A stretch of DNA of 64,000 nt, taken from an uncultured Eubacterium sp. GTDB taxonomy: Bacteria > Bacillota > Clostridia > Lachnospirales > Lachnospiraceae. Made by a program: the position numbers and the translations under genes. The notes below the pieces were generated by a model. The model saw nothing but the letters and a program-made list of their open reading frames with translations, was not told the origin of the DNA and did no database searches. The stretch lies in assembly GCA_934338065.1 (NCBI GenBank), contig CAKRGX010000001.1:124001-188000 (forward strand). Direction: 5' to 3'. Below are positions 10,379 to 19,761 of this stretch, in pieces (position 1 is the first letter of the stretch; every line of letters starts with the position of its first letter).

Positions 10379-11474
10379 AGAATTTCACGCCCCTCACATA
10401 CCAGTCAAAATGCTCCAGCAATATCTCATCACGGATTGTTTGATTTTTCTTGCATCGAAGCTGTCCTTTGTTATCATAGATCTCATCAGAAAAAACATCC
10501 TGACCTGCCAGCATTTGATCTGTCGCTTTTTTTATCTCTTCTTTAATGTCATTTGACACAAGCGGAGAAAGATCCGCCAGCTTTACAGCTTTTTCTTCCA
10601 TTCCGACCCAATACACTTTTATGTCCGCAGAGTCTCCCCGAATATACTGCCGGATAACAGCTTCGTATGTTAGTTTCCAGTCTCCCATTACCGTTGTCAG
10701 ATAGTTGTCCGAATGATTTTTTAATATCTGATGATATCCAATCGAATAAATTCCTGCTTTTTCTGCCTCCTGCGCCACATAAGATTGATTCTGATGGTAT
10801 GTCAGCACATCCACTCCTTTATCCTGAATCAGCTTATCTGCCAGAGTCCTCTCTTTCTTCTCATTATCCCACTCACCTGTCCAGGATACGATCACTTCAG
10901 CCTCTGGATTTGCTTTTCGGACACCTAAAGTAAAGGCGTTGATCCCGCGGTTGACCTCACTGGTTGGCATAGCGGCTACGTAACCGATGTGTCCTGTCTT
11001 TGTTTTCATTCCGGCAACGATTCCTGCCAGATAACGTGCCTGATACATGCGGGAAAAGTAAGACGTTATGTTATCCGCATGAACATTAAAGGAATTACAG
11101 TAAAAGGAGATATCCGGATACTTCTGTATAGTGCTTTCTGCCTCTTCTGCATAACCATAACTTGTCAGAATAATCATATTACAACCTTCATCGGCGAGTT
11201 CCTCGATTGCTTTCTGGCATGTTCCTTCCTTTTCTTTTATATTCTCTTTTACTATAAGTTCTGCTCCCAATTCTTCACAGGCTGCCTTAGCCCCTTCATA
11301 ATGCATGCCATTCCAACCTGTTTCATTGGTCCTTCCTGTTATAATAAATCCTATCTTTTCATTCTTTTTTGATGTTTTTCCCATAAAAAGCAGGATAGCG
11401 ACCAGAACAACAAGAAGTATGATGATCAACATCAATAACCCCATTCTCTTTTTTCTATTTTGTTTCATCCGCAA
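10362..11474 (-). CDS. Membrane-anchored BMP/PnrA-family binding protein, copy 2
   Basis: 370 aa. An N-terminal hydrophobic anchor (about residues 10-30) without a lipobox cysteine or clear cleavage site is followed by a basic-membrane-protein-type ligand-binding domain: [41 protein letters not shown] and [14 protein letters not shown]. PnrA-type relatives bind purine nucleosides and serve ABC importers. No permease or ATPase of such an importer is nearby; the gene is wedged between its paralogue and the hybrid kinase, overlapping both by about 20 bp. An extracytoplasmic sensory role is therefore more likely than transport. ATG codons at 11474 and 11468 are both possible starts. Confidence 0.88.
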   Translation of the reverse strand: MRMKQNRKKRMGLLMLIIILLVVLVAILLFMGKTSKKNEKIGFIITGRTNETGWNGMHYEGAKAACEELGAELIVKENIKEKEGTCQKAIEELADEGCNMIILTSYGYAEEAESTIQKYPDISFYCNSFNVHADNITSYFSRMYQARYLAGIVAGMKTKTGHIGYVAAMPTSEVNRGINAFTLGVRKANPEAEVIVSWTGEWDNEKKERTLADKLIQDKGVDVLTYHQNQSYVAQEAEKAGIYSIGYHQILKNHSDNYLTTVMGDWKLTYEAVIRQYIRGDSADIKVYWVGMEEKAVKLADLSPLVSNDIKEEIKKATDQMLAGQDVFSDEIYDNKGQLRCKKNQTIRDEILLEHFDWYVRGVKFYGKQK

Positions 11475-12555
11475 CTACTCCTTCTACAAACCATGAAAAG
11501 TCATTTAACATCGCTTCGTCCGTCATGCTTTGTCCTTTTTTTACCCGGACCTTTCCATGATTATCGCGAATCGGTCCATAAAACACATCAAATGTTCCAC
11601 TTTTCAGACGAGCTTTTTCTTTTTCTACTTTTTCTGCTATTCCCGGTTTGACATTTTTGGTAAAGGAAGCAAGATTGACAATCCCTGTCTCCACACCTTC
11701 CCAATAGTGAATTCCCTGAAATTTTCCCTGCAAACATTCCAATATTCTCGGCTCATAAAAATGTTCCCAGTTCCACACAGGTGCCGTAAGATATGTTTTA
11801 GGAAAACGCTTGCTATTATCCACATTGTATCCAATTGTCCATATTCCCTTTTTTTCTGCAATTTCCATCGGCGAACTGGCATTCGTATGAATGGCAAGTA
11901 CATCAATTGCCGTATCTTTTATCAACTCATTTGCCGCTTCCGCATTTTCCTTTTCTCCTGTCCATGACTCACTCCACTTTACATATACAACTGCCTTGGG
12001 ATTTACCTGACGAACTCCCAGCGTAAAGGCATTGATTCCACGATTCACTTCTGCGATCGAGTGTGCTGCCACATATCCAATCTGATTACTTTCTGTCTGC
12101 AATCCGGCCACAATACCACTCAGATAACGCATCTGGTAGATTCGTCCAAAATACGTGGCAAGATTATCCTCCTGTTTCACACCTGTTGCATGAAAAAAAT
12201 ACACGTCCGAATGCCGTTTGGCACATTTTAATTCCCATTCACCAAAGCCATAGGAATTGGCAATAATGATCTTGCAGCCTTTATTGATAAGCTCTTCTAT
12301 CGTTGTTTCACTTTCTTTGTCTTCCGGAACATTTTCCCGGTACATGACATTCAGGTTAAGTTCCTTCGCACTGATCTCCATACCGTTATAATGGGATTCT
12401 CCCCAACTGTGATCGTTCACCGTGCCATTTAATACAAAACCAACCTTAGTCTGATTCTTCGTAATATCCGTTTCCTTCTGGCTTGCCCTAATCCAAAATA
12501 TTCCTATCACAATTACGCAAACAAATGAAACGATAGTAATCAAAATCTTTTTCAT
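11455..12555 (-). CDS. Membrane-anchored BMP/PnrA-family binding protein, copy 1
   Basis: 366 aa from the ATG at 12555, chosen because it overlaps the upstream stop as ATGA and follows GGGGAGG; a longer form from 12582 is less likely. An uncleaved-looking N-terminal anchor (about 5-22) precedes a domain homologous to copy 2: KVGFVLNG, DHSWGESHYNG, ATYFGRIYQMRYLSGIVAGL and [15 protein letters not shown]. It is clearly a diverged duplicate, so the pair may form a heteromeric or two-ligand sensor. The ligand is unknown; a nucleoside is the family-based guess. The Cys near residue 12 is not in a convincing lipobox. Confidence 0.88.
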   Translation of the reverse strand: MKKILITIVSFVCVIVIGIFWIRASQKETDITKNQTKVGFVLNGTVNDHSWGESHYNGMEISAKELNLNVMYRENVPEDKESETTIEELINKGCKIIIANSYGFGEWELKCAKRHSDVYFFHATGVKQEDNLATYFGRIYQMRYLSGIVAGLQTESNQIGYVAAHSIAEVNRGINAFTLGVRQVNPKAVVYVKWSESWTGEKENAEAANELIKDTAIDVLAIHTNASSPMEIAEKKGIWTIGYNVDNSKRFPKTYLTAPVWNWEHFYEPRILECLQGKFQGIHYWEGVETGIVNLASFTKNVKPGIAEKVEKEKARLKSGTFDVFYGPIRDNHGKVRVKKGQSMTDEAMLNDFSWFVEGVVADETK

Positions 12556-14333
12556 ATGTCCTCCCCAAAATATTGACTCCAAAACTCCTTACTTATCAGT
12601 TCTTTCCCATGTTTTTGAAAATCTTCCACTACACGCGGATATTCTTTGTTGATCAACCGACACATCTTAAAACACCTTCCGATTGTTCGAAAAAGATTTT
12701 TTCGTTTTCGTTCCACATAAAAACCTTTCTTTGTATCCGGATCATATAACAACACCTGCTTATAGCGGTACAGATAGTCCGGATGTCTGCCCATCGGGAT
12801 TGCCAACGTCCCACGCTTAGCGGGCAAAAGCCAGCCATTGATCGAAAGCAGATGTTTTTTCGAAAATCCCTTTTCTTCATATAATCTATGTGAATCAGGC
12901 CTTTCTTTATGTATCTCTATATGAAATTCTGCCAGATCCTCCGAAACATCTACCATCCGGTATCCCATCTTCATGATCTGTTCATGAAGAATTTCCGGAT
13001 CCGTTTCCTTCAGGAAAGTGGTCCCCTTACAATAATCCTCCACTCCTTTCATTGTCAGAAGCTGATCTTCTTCCCGATAGTGAAGCATCTGTCCCACAAG
13101 ATGACGGCATATCATTTTTATCATATGCATCTTAGAAAACTGTGGATAATGGATGGCACATGCGATCAGCATATTCCTCATATCATAATATTCCATAGAA
13201 GATGCTTTCCGGTTATCAAAGGCATCGTGCCATACACCGATTCCATTGAGTGTCATAATCTTTCTCTCAAAACGCAGTCCATACTCAATATCATCCCCAT
13301 GAATAAATACCGGAAGTGGAAAACCACGGAAATATCTGCCCAACGGTATGCAGCAGAACCACCAGCCATTGTAATCCATAGGAAGATCTTCTTCATTTCG
13401 TATCACATTTACCTGATTGCGAAGATCGAATCCACGTTTTGTAAAGCCTATTCTTCCTCCTTCCCACAGTTCCCCATTAGCATGCTGGATATAGGGAATG
13501 TCCAGACGGAGAAGGCCGCCCCCAAGCATGGCATCTGCATACTCTTCCTTTGCCGCCGACAGAAGAGAATATGTCCGCACGATCGATTCCGGCTCTAATA
13601 CAATGTCATCATCCATCAGCAGCATATGAGTGATGCCGTAGCGCTTCCTTTCCTTTACCGCTTCCAGCATACACCGTCCAAACCCACCGGCACCACCGGC
13701 GTTTTTATTTGGCATAACATGAATATGTTCATCCGACAGTTGTGCTGCCGGCAATGTATTACCATTATCCGAAACATAGACATATACATGTCCACTCAGT
13801 GGAGAGTCCACATTTTCAATCAAATGTGAACGCAGTGTTTCCAACGTCTTTTGTACAAATTTCTCCCTTTGGAATGTACATATCCCAATTGCAATCGTAA
13901 CAGGATGCACTCTATCCACTGCACTTTCATAATAAGCCCGGCATATGGTTAATTTACTTTTCGCCTTGATCACCGGATAAACAATTCCGGATTGTTGCCT
14001 GCAGTTAAAGCGAAGTTCACACCTTCCATTTTCAATCGTCCCCGTCTGAAAGTGCTCCTCCTTCATAATATCCCCATTGAGCGTCGCACTCCATAGGGAA
14101 ATCTCTCCTTCCCCCTCACACTCTACGATAAGCGAAACTGTCGTTATATCCGTATATAAATTCCATTTATCAGAAGAAAAGCCATTAAAATAAGTAAAAA
14201 GAGAAACCTCCGACTCTGGAGCCAGAACAAGCTGACCATTTTCTTCATCTATCGTCCCCTGACACTTACGATAATATAATTGTGTTTCTTCACATATCCC
14301 TTTCCTGGGAAACACCACATTTTGTAATACCAT
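12552..14333 (-). CDS. GlfT2-like galactofuranosyltransferase (GT2 family)
   Basis: 593 aa. An N-terminal beta-rich domain (about 1-150) resembles that of GlfT2-type enzymes. The GT-A domain follows with IGICTFQRE, VSDNGN, PNKNAGGAGGFGRCM and the metal/nucleotide motif MDDDIVLEPES, then HGDDIEYGLR and WHDAFD. GlfT2-type enzymes add galactofuranose from UDP-Galf to a lipid-linked glycan. The UDP-galactopyranose mutase gene 8 kb away supports this donor. It lies directly after the ABC exporter genes, 9 bp behind wzt. Acceptor and linkage cannot be deduced. Confidence 0.85.
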   Translation of the reverse strand: MVLQNVVFPRKGICEETQLYYRKCQGTIDEENGQLVLAPESEVSLFTYFNGFSSDKWNLYTDITTVSLIVECEGEGEISLWSATLNGDIMKEEHFQTGTIENGRCELRFNCRQQSGIVYPVIKAKSKLTICRAYYESAVDRVHPVTIAIGICTFQREKFVQKTLETLRSHLIENVDSPLSGHVYVYVSDNGNTLPAAQLSDEHIHVMPNKNAGGAGGFGRCMLEAVKERKRYGITHMLLMDDDIVLEPESIVRTYSLLSAAKEEYADAMLGGGLLRLDIPYIQHANGELWEGGRIGFTKRGFDLRNQVNVIRNEEDLPMDYNGWWFCCIPLGRYFRGFPLPVFIHGDDIEYGLRFERKIMTLNGIGVWHDAFDNRKASSMEYYDMRNMLIACAIHYPQFSKMHMIKMICRHLVGQMLHYREEDQLLTMKGVEDYCKGTTFLKETDPEILHEQIMKMGYRMVDVSEDLAEFHIEIHKERPDSHRLYEEKGFSKKHLLSINGWLLPAKRGTLAIPMGRHPDYLYRYKQVLLYDPDTKKGFYVERKRKNLFRTIGRCFKMCRLINKEYPRVVEDFQKHGKELISKEFWSQYFGEDI

Positions 14334-14342
14334 ATTCTGCTC

Positions 14343-15083
14343 CTACTTCTTCTGTGTTGCCATATAGGCGTCACACACCTGATTTACTTCACCTGTCATC
14401 TGAATTTCACCTTTATTGATCCATACAGCATGATCACACAGTTTCCGGACCTGATCGATCGAATGTGATACGAAAAGCAGCGTTGTACCGCCACTCATCA
14501 TTTCGTCCATACGTTTCAGACATTTCTGCTGAAAAGCGTAATCTCCTACTGCCAATATTTCATCAACGATCAGAATATCGGGCTGAACGATTGTTGCGAT
14601 AGCAAAGCCCAGACGGGCGCGCATACCGGATGAAAAATTCTTTACCGGGGAGTCAAGAAACTTGTGCAATTCAGAAAATTCTACAATCTCATCAAAATGT
14701 TCCTGCATATATTTTTTGGAATGACCCAGTACGGTGCCATTTAAAAATATATTTTCTCTTGCCGTCAGATTCATATCAAAGCCGGCGCCCAGTTCAAGCA
14801 GTGGAGAGATTGTTCCATTCACAAACACCTCACCTTTGTAGGGCTTCAGAATCCCGCTGATTGCCTTAAGCAGCGTGGATTTGCCCGAACCATTGCTTCC
14901 TACAAGTGCCCACGCTTCTCCTTTCCGGATTGTAAAAGAAGCATCCTTAACTGCCAGAAACTCCTGAAAAAGAAGTTCATGCTTCACAAGCTTGACAAAA
15001 TACTCCTTTAGGTTATCTATTTTTTCTGAAGCCATGTTAAACCGGATCGTAACATTTTTTACGTCAATGGCAATATCACTCAT
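14343..15083 (-). CDS. Polysaccharide/teichoic-acid ABC exporter ATPase (Wzt/TagH-like)
   Basis: 246 aa. Walker A is GSNGSGKST, the signature is NFSSGMRARL, Walker B is ILIVDEILAVGD and the H-loop is FVSHS, all in the order of Wzt/TagH ATPases. It stops after the ATPase domain, so it lacks the C-terminal carbohydrate-binding domain that selects finished O-antigen in some Wzt proteins. It pairs with the permease gene 15 bp upstream to flip undecaprenyl-linked glycan across the membrane. A GGGGG ribosome site precedes the ATG. Confidence 0.95.
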   Translation of the reverse strand: MSDIAIDVKNVTIRFNMASEKIDNLKEYFVKLVKHELLFQEFLAVKDASFTIRKGEAWALVGSNGSGKSTLLKAISGILKPYKGEVFVNGTISPLLELGAGFDMNLTARENIFLNGTVLGHSKKYMQEHFDEIVEFSELHKFLDSPVKNFSSGMRARLGFAIATIVQPDILIVDEILAVGDYAFQQKCLKRMDEMMSGGTTLLFVSHSIDQVRKLCDHAVWINKGEIQMTGEVNQVCDAYMATQKK

Positions 15084-15098
15084 GCTGTCTTTCCCCCT

Positions 15099-15902
15099 TT
15101 AAATATACAGAATAAATTTGTCTTGTGTCTTCAAAAAGGTCCACAGACCAATCAGCAGCATCAGAAATGCAGAAATTACACCGATGAAAATAAGAGGCAT
15201 CATACTAATCCCCCCCGGTATAAATCCCGGCATAGTAAGACATCGAAACTGTGAAACATATGAATACATCGGATTAAAATGTGACACACAGTACTGCAGG
15301 GAATCCGGCAATGCCTCGATTGGATAAAACATTGGTGTCAGATACAGCCATGCAGTTGTAATGGCATTATAAATGTATTGGATATCCCGAAAGAAAACAT
15401 TGGTTGCAGCAAGAAACAGACTAAGTCCCAGTGTAAAGATGAAATTCTGCAGTAAAACTGCCGGAAACAAAAGAAGACGCCAGGAGAACTCACCATGAGT
15501 AAAAAGCATGACAATAAGCAGTGCCCCCATGGAAAAAACACAGTCTATCACGCCACTGAACACCTTTGACACAGTAAAAACGTACTTGGGTACATAGGTT
15601 TTCTTCAAAAGAGAAGCACTTCCATTGATCGACTGAATCGATCCTTTCGTTGTGAGGTTCATAAAGTTGAACATCACCTGACCACTCATCAGGTAAACCG
15701 GGAAGTTTGATATATTTCCACGATGAAACATATGGGAAAAAACAATGGCCATAATGATCATAATGAACAATGGATTTAAAACACTCCACAGATATCCCAG
15801 CACACTTCGCCGGTATTTTAACTTCAGGTCTCTGCTGACCAGTTCCCCCATCAAGTCTTTAAACCGGATAAATCCTTTCACACGGGCAATAAATACCTTC
15901 AT
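15099..15902 (-). CDS. Polysaccharide ABC exporter permease (Wzm/TagG-like, ABC-2 family)
   Basis: 267 aa with about six membrane segments. Typical features are LKLKYRRSVLGYLWSVLNPL at the N-terminal cytoplasmic interface, RDIQYIYNAI and LTPMFYP. This is the channel half of the glycan exporter with the ATPase encoded next, 15 bp away. The start has an AATGGAGG ribosome site. The pair belongs to the ABC-dependent route of surface polysaccharide or teichoic acid export; no Wzx/Wzy genes are present. Confidence 0.95.
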   Translation of the reverse strand: MKVFIARVKGFIRFKDLMGELVSRDLKLKYRRSVLGYLWSVLNPLFIMIIMAIVFSHMFHRGNISNFPVYLMSGQVMFNFMNLTTKGSIQSINGSASLLKKTYVPKYVFTVSKVFSGVIDCVFSMGALLIVMLFTHGEFSWRLLLFPAVLLQNFIFTLGLSLFLAATNVFFRDIQYIYNAITTAWLYLTPMFYPIEALPDSLQYCVSHFNPMYSYVSQFRCLTMPGFIPGGISMMPLIFIGVISAFLMLLIGLWTFLKTQDKFILYI

Positions 15903-15917
15903 ACTTTTCCTCCATTC

Positions 15918-16919
15918 CTAATCACAGTGGTATGCCTTACGGCACGCCTTTGAAGCTATCGGATACATTAAATAGGAACTCCTGCGAAGAAGTTTCACTG
16001 CAGAATTCTCTACCGCACGATATACCCCCGGATATTCCTTTTTCACACGGATATCCTGCTCCTTTATCTTCTGCTTCCATTTTCTGTCAGGCTCAAAGCT
16101 AAGATAGATTTTGATCTGACTGACAAGAATCCGTGCCACACCACGCTCAACATAACGCTTTTTTTCGCTGGTGAGCGTCTGACATTCTTCCTGATAAAAG
16201 TCTAACAAATGCTCCAGAACCAGCTCATGATGTGAGCAGTTTTTCTGCATATTCTGAATATTGATGCTCTGCGTCTCCACGCCAAGCCGGTATTCATATA
16301 CCGGCTTGTGCAAAAATGTAACGGTATTGACAGAAGGCATCGGATATAATACATACTCAGTATCAACATAAAAACAATGTTCATCCAGACGCCGCTTCAT
16401 GTGCTTCAATATGTCGGTACGGAACGTAGCTGCATGCATATTGATGTAAACCTGATTGCAAATCTCTTCAAACACATAGCATTTACCACATTCTTTTCCC
16501 TCAAATTCATGCCGTATCGTGTCGATCCACGCACCGGTCTCATCATCAAAACGGTAATAATCCGTAACGATCAGATCTTCCGATGCTGTCTCAAGATAAC
16601 GAAGCAGTTCCGCAAAGCCTTCCGGCTCCACACGATCATCTCCATCTACCGTCTTAAAATACGTCCCGGATGCTTCGTCAATACCCCGGTTTACCGTTGA
16701 ACCATGACCGCCATTTTCTTTGTCGATCAAACGGAATACATCCGGATACTTTTCCTCGTACTGTCTTGCAATCCTGTTGATTTCTTCTCCTGACCCATCA
16801 TTAATGATCAGCACTTCTAATTGCGATCGTACCTCCGGGATCATAAAAGAATCTAATGTTTCAGCCAAATACTTCTCGACATGGTATGCCGCAACCGATA
16901 TAGTAAGTAATTTCTGCAT
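15918..16919 (-). CDS. Family 2 glycosyltransferase
   Basis: 333 aa from the ATG at 16919, which follows GGAGATTATA; the in-frame TTG 12 nt earlier is part of the ribosome site. GT-A motifs are SVAAYHVEKYL, INDGSG and TVDGDDRV, with NGGHGSTVNRGID in between. It shares architecture and length with the glycosyltransferase at 21211-22227, so the two are probably old paralogues. It likely adds one sugar to the lipid-linked precursor in the cytoplasm; sugar and linkage are unknown. Neighbours are a GT4 gene and the exporter permease. Confidence 0.9.
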   Translation of the reverse strand: MQKLLTISVAAYHVEKYLAETLDSFMIPEVRSQLEVLIINDGSGEEINRIARQYEEKYPDVFRLIDKENGGHGSTVNRGIDEASGTYFKTVDGDDRVEPEGFAELLRYLETASEDLIVTDYYRFDDETGAWIDTIRHEFEGKECGKCYVFEEICNQVYINMHAATFRTDILKHMKRRLDEHCFYVDTEYVLYPMPSVNTVTFLHKPVYEYRLGVETQSINIQNMQKNCSHHELVLEHLLDFYQEECQTLTSEKKRYVERGVARILVSQIKIYLSFEPDRKWKQKIKEQDIRVKKEYPGVYRAVENSAVKLLRRSSYLMYPIASKACRKAYHCD

Positions 16920-16948
16920 TATAATCTCCAATCCACAGTGTCTCTGCC

Positions 16949-18088
16949 TTATTCTGTCTTCTCTGTCTCTGCATAGATACGTCTCATTTCCTTATCCACC
17001 GGCTCTATCGAGAAATTTTTAACATGTTCTTTGTTCCACTGCCCCATCCGCTCTGCCTCATGCGGATATTTTAAAAAGTAGTTCAGCGCTTTCACATAAT
17101 CCTCAACAAGGTCTTCAGAAAATAAAAAGCCACCCTCTCCGTCCCTGATGAGATCTTTATTGCCTCGTATGTCCAATCCTATCACAGGAAGCCCTGCCTG
17201 CATCGCTTCCATGACAGCCACCGGTAATCCCTCCTGCTTAGAAGGAAAAGCAAAATAATCCGCCTGGTGCAGTACATCACTAACATTCTCACAATATCCG
17301 GCAAACAAAACCTTTTTTTTCAAGTGCATGTCTTGCACCATTTGATGAAGTTCCTCATCCAGAGGTCCCGTTCCACAGATAAGATAGGTGATCGGGTCCC
17401 GCCGGAATTGATCCATCGCCTTAATCATGACCTGATGATTTTTTCGCGGTGTCAATTCACCAACACTGACAACAATTTTATGATCTTCCGGTATATTGTA
17501 TTCGGATCGGAGATCATACCCCTCAGCAGGCTCAGGCAGTGGCTTCATACCAATCCCCGGAATATAGTCCACCTTTCCCCTGACCGGGAACTTAGCTGCC
17601 GCCTGATAATCCTCCTGGTTAATCAGTATCAGCCGGTCCGTGTAGCGGGCATAATGACGTTCTGCAATATAATAAATCCAATTTCCCAGTGGCGCCCCTT
17701 GATAAAAATGAAATCCGTGTGCCGTATAAAGGACCGGCACTTTCCGCCCGGTAATCTTGCACACTTTCTCGGCCGCTTTACGTGTCAGAACCCCCGTCAT
17801 CGGCATATGGCAATGTATCAGATCAAATTCTTCCTCCAGCATTATTTTTTTTAGCATCTGATAACACCGGATCACGTCCCGCGAGAAAGGAGAACGCCCA
17901 AATGGTATATGATGTCGCTTAATCCCTGTATTCATCAGTCGGCGGTTATCCTTTCCATATACAACAACATCATAATTGGCTGCATAATGAACCTCATACC
18001 CCATCTCCTGTAAAATCTTCACATTGTTCATTTCAAATTGCGGAACAAATCCACTTACTCTCGTAACGATCAAAGCCTTTTTACTCAT
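16949..18088 (-). CDS. Family 4 glycosyltransferase
   Basis: 379 aa from the ATG at 18088 (MSKKALIVTRVSGFVPQF); this overlaps the previous stop by 8 bp, and an in-frame ATG at 18112 would add 8 residues. A GT-B fold is indicated by HCHMPMTG, LYTAHGFHFYQG, SVGELTPRKNH, CGTGPLDEEL and the retaining-enzyme motif EGLPVAVMEAMQAG. The sequence resembles capsular glycosyltransferases that act directly after the initiating sugar transferase, which fits its position. Donor sugar unknown. Confidence 0.93.
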   Translation of the reverse strand: MSKKALIVTRVSGFVPQFEMNNVKILQEMGYEVHYAANYDVVVYGKDNRRLMNTGIKRHHIPFGRSPFSRDVIRCYQMLKKIMLEEEFDLIHCHMPMTGVLTRKAAEKVCKITGRKVPVLYTAHGFHFYQGAPLGNWIYYIAERHYARYTDRLILINQEDYQAAAKFPVRGKVDYIPGIGMKPLPEPAEGYDLRSEYNIPEDHKIVVSVGELTPRKNHQVMIKAMDQFRRDPITYLICGTGPLDEELHQMVQDMHLKKKVLFAGYCENVSDVLHQADYFAFPSKQEGLPVAVMEAMQAGLPVIGLDIRGNKDLIRDGEGGFLFSEDLVEDYVKALNYFLKYPHEAERMGQWNKEHVKNFSIEPVDKEMRRIYAETEKTE

Positions 18089-19517
18089 CTTTCGTCCTGC
18101 CCCCCGACACATATTCCTTTACCATGCGTTCCACATCTTCATTTCCCGTCCCTACATCATGCAATCCTGTCGTCTGATCCTCGCTAATCCCTTCCGTAGC
18201 ATCTTTCTTCAGCATTGTCTTCACTGTCATAAGAATGAGCTTCACATCCATCCACAAAGAATAATTTTCTATATAAAATAGATCAAGTTTTAACTTATCA
18301 TACGGAACCGTATTATATTTACCATAAATTTGTGCAAAACCTGTCACACCTGCCTTAACTCTCGTCCGGAATTCAAATTCCGGCATCTCTTCTTCATACC
18401 GGGCAATGATCTCCGGCCGCTCCGGTCTCGGTCCCACCAGCGACATATCTCCGTGCAGGACATTAAAAAGCTGAGGGAGTTCATCCAGCCTCGTTGCTCG
18501 TATCACCTTTCCTACCGCCGTAATACGTGCATCGTGTTCTTTGGCAAGCACAGCCTCTCCATCCTGTTCCGCATTTTCTATCATGCTGCGAAATTTCAGT
18601 ATTAAAAATTCTCTATTTCCTTTCGTGCATCTTGTCTGCCGGTAAAACACGGCTCCACCATCTCCAATTTTGATCGCCGCTGCTGTTATCAGCATAAATG
18701 GCAGTGTCAGAACCGTGAGCGGAACAGCGATTATCAGATCAAGAAAACGTTTCCAGAACCTCTGGTCAAAACTAAGAGAATATCCTTTCGATAACAAAAA
18801 TGGGGTGTCGAATACATGGATCTGATCACCACCCATCAAAATAATATCCGATATCTTAGGCATTACATAGGCCCGAATACCATTTCCATAACAATATTTC
18901 AAAATCTCATTTCTTTTCTCCGCTGCAATATCACCGATCAGCACCGCCTGATACTGTTCAATCTCCCTGGCAATTGTATCAAGTCCTGCATTGGCATTTA
19001 TGGCCCCATAGATCACATATTTATCCCGTCTTGTCTCGACTTTATTCACCAATTCTGCCGCCGGACGGTCACCATAGATCAGTAAAATCCTCCACGGCTG
19101 GAAAATCCTGTTATAGAACAGCGTTGCAAAAACAGTCCACACGGTAGCTATCACACAATCGATCAACTGCATCAAAAACATATAGGCCGGATTCACCATA
19201 CCAAACGCAAGCAGGCAGATAACAATATACATCACCAGATTTGCCAGAAAAGTGGCAAGAAATTGTGACAGAACAACTTCAACACGGCGAAGCTGCCCAA
19301 TCCTCAGTGCTCCATACATGGAAGAGAAAAAATAAACCAATATCCCATATAAACCAATGAGCGCCCAGTTGCCCTTGCGGTAAAAGTGAAAGAAATACAT
19401 CGTATCCCAATAAATACGATACCAGAAAAAGGCGAATACAACCGCCATCAATACAACACTTATTAATGATAGCACAAATAAAATCGTCTTCTTATACGGA
19501 TCATAATTTTTACTCAT
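18081..19517 (-). CDS. Polyprenyl-phosphate glycosyl-1-phosphate transferase (initiating transferase)
   Basis: 478 aa. Four or five N-terminal membrane segments and a Rossmann-like region (LIYGDRPAAELV) precede a C-terminal bacterial sugar-transferase domain with LILKFRSMIENAE, TRLDELPQLFNV and SLVGPRPERPE. It loads a sugar-1-phosphate on undecaprenyl phosphate, the first committed step of the glycan assembled by the rest of the operon. It is the promoter-proximal gene of the ten-gene minus-strand unit and diverges from pncB. A poly-acidic C-terminal tail of about 30 residues follows the catalytic domain. Confidence 0.94.
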   Translation of the reverse strand: MSKNYDPYKKTILFVLSLISVVLMAVVFAFFWYRIYWDTMYFFHFYRKGNWALIGLYGILVYFFSSMYGALRIGQLRRVEVVLSQFLATFLANLVMYIVICLLAFGMVNPAYMFLMQLIDCVIATVWTVFATLFYNRIFQPWRILLIYGDRPAAELVNKVETRRDKYVIYGAINANAGLDTIAREIEQYQAVLIGDIAAEKRNEILKYCYGNGIRAYVMPKISDIILMGGDQIHVFDTPFLLSKGYSLSFDQRFWKRFLDLIIAVPLTVLTLPFMLITAAAIKIGDGGAVFYRQTRCTKGNREFLILKFRSMIENAEQDGEAVLAKEHDARITAVGKVIRATRLDELPQLFNVLHGDMSLVGPRPERPEIIARYEEEMPEFEFRTRVKAGVTGFAQIYGKYNTVPYDKLKLDLFYIENYSLWMDVKLILMTVKTMLKKDATEGISEDQTTGLHDVGTGNEDVERMVKEYVSGGRTKDE

Positions 19518-19685
19518 GGCTTATCTTCCCCCATAGTATAGAAACAATTCCCGAATAAAAATCTGTAGGATTAATTCGGATATAGCTATTCATAATTTTA
19601 CCATATCCGTAATCTTGTTGTCAACGATACCGGCATTGGCGTTCGTGCCAATGACTACCTGCCCCAAACTTTTTGCTTCACTACC

Positions 19686-19714
19686 TTGAAAGATATCAGG
19701 TTTTCGTCTACAAT
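19686..19714 (+). promoter_or_regulatory. Sigma-A type promoter of pncB
   Basis: TTGAAA at 19686-19691 and TACAAT at 19709-19714 are separated by 17 bp. The predicted start lies about 40 nt before the pncB ATG. Upstream, a hairpin with CATTGGC/GCCAATG arms lies at about 19633-19653, outside the transcript. Confidence 0.75.
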
Positions 19715-19761
19715 AAGAGTCAATTATGTTACAAACTACAACACCCAGGAGGCTGGTTTAA

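Noticed and set aside
10362..12555. BMP-type proteins as part of a nucleoside ABC importer
   Set aside because: No permease or importer ATPase lies near; both proteins have uncleaved anchors without lipobox and are wedged in a signalling gene block. The nearby Wzm/Wzt is an exporter.
12909..13598. Open frame of 229 codons on plus within the GlfT2-like gene
   Set aside because: Antisense to clear GT2 motifs, low-complexity hydrophobic/histidine composition, no ribosome site.
17267..17854. Open frame of 195 codons on plus inside the GT4 gene
   Set aside because: Antisense shadow of a well conserved glycosyltransferase; no initiation signal.
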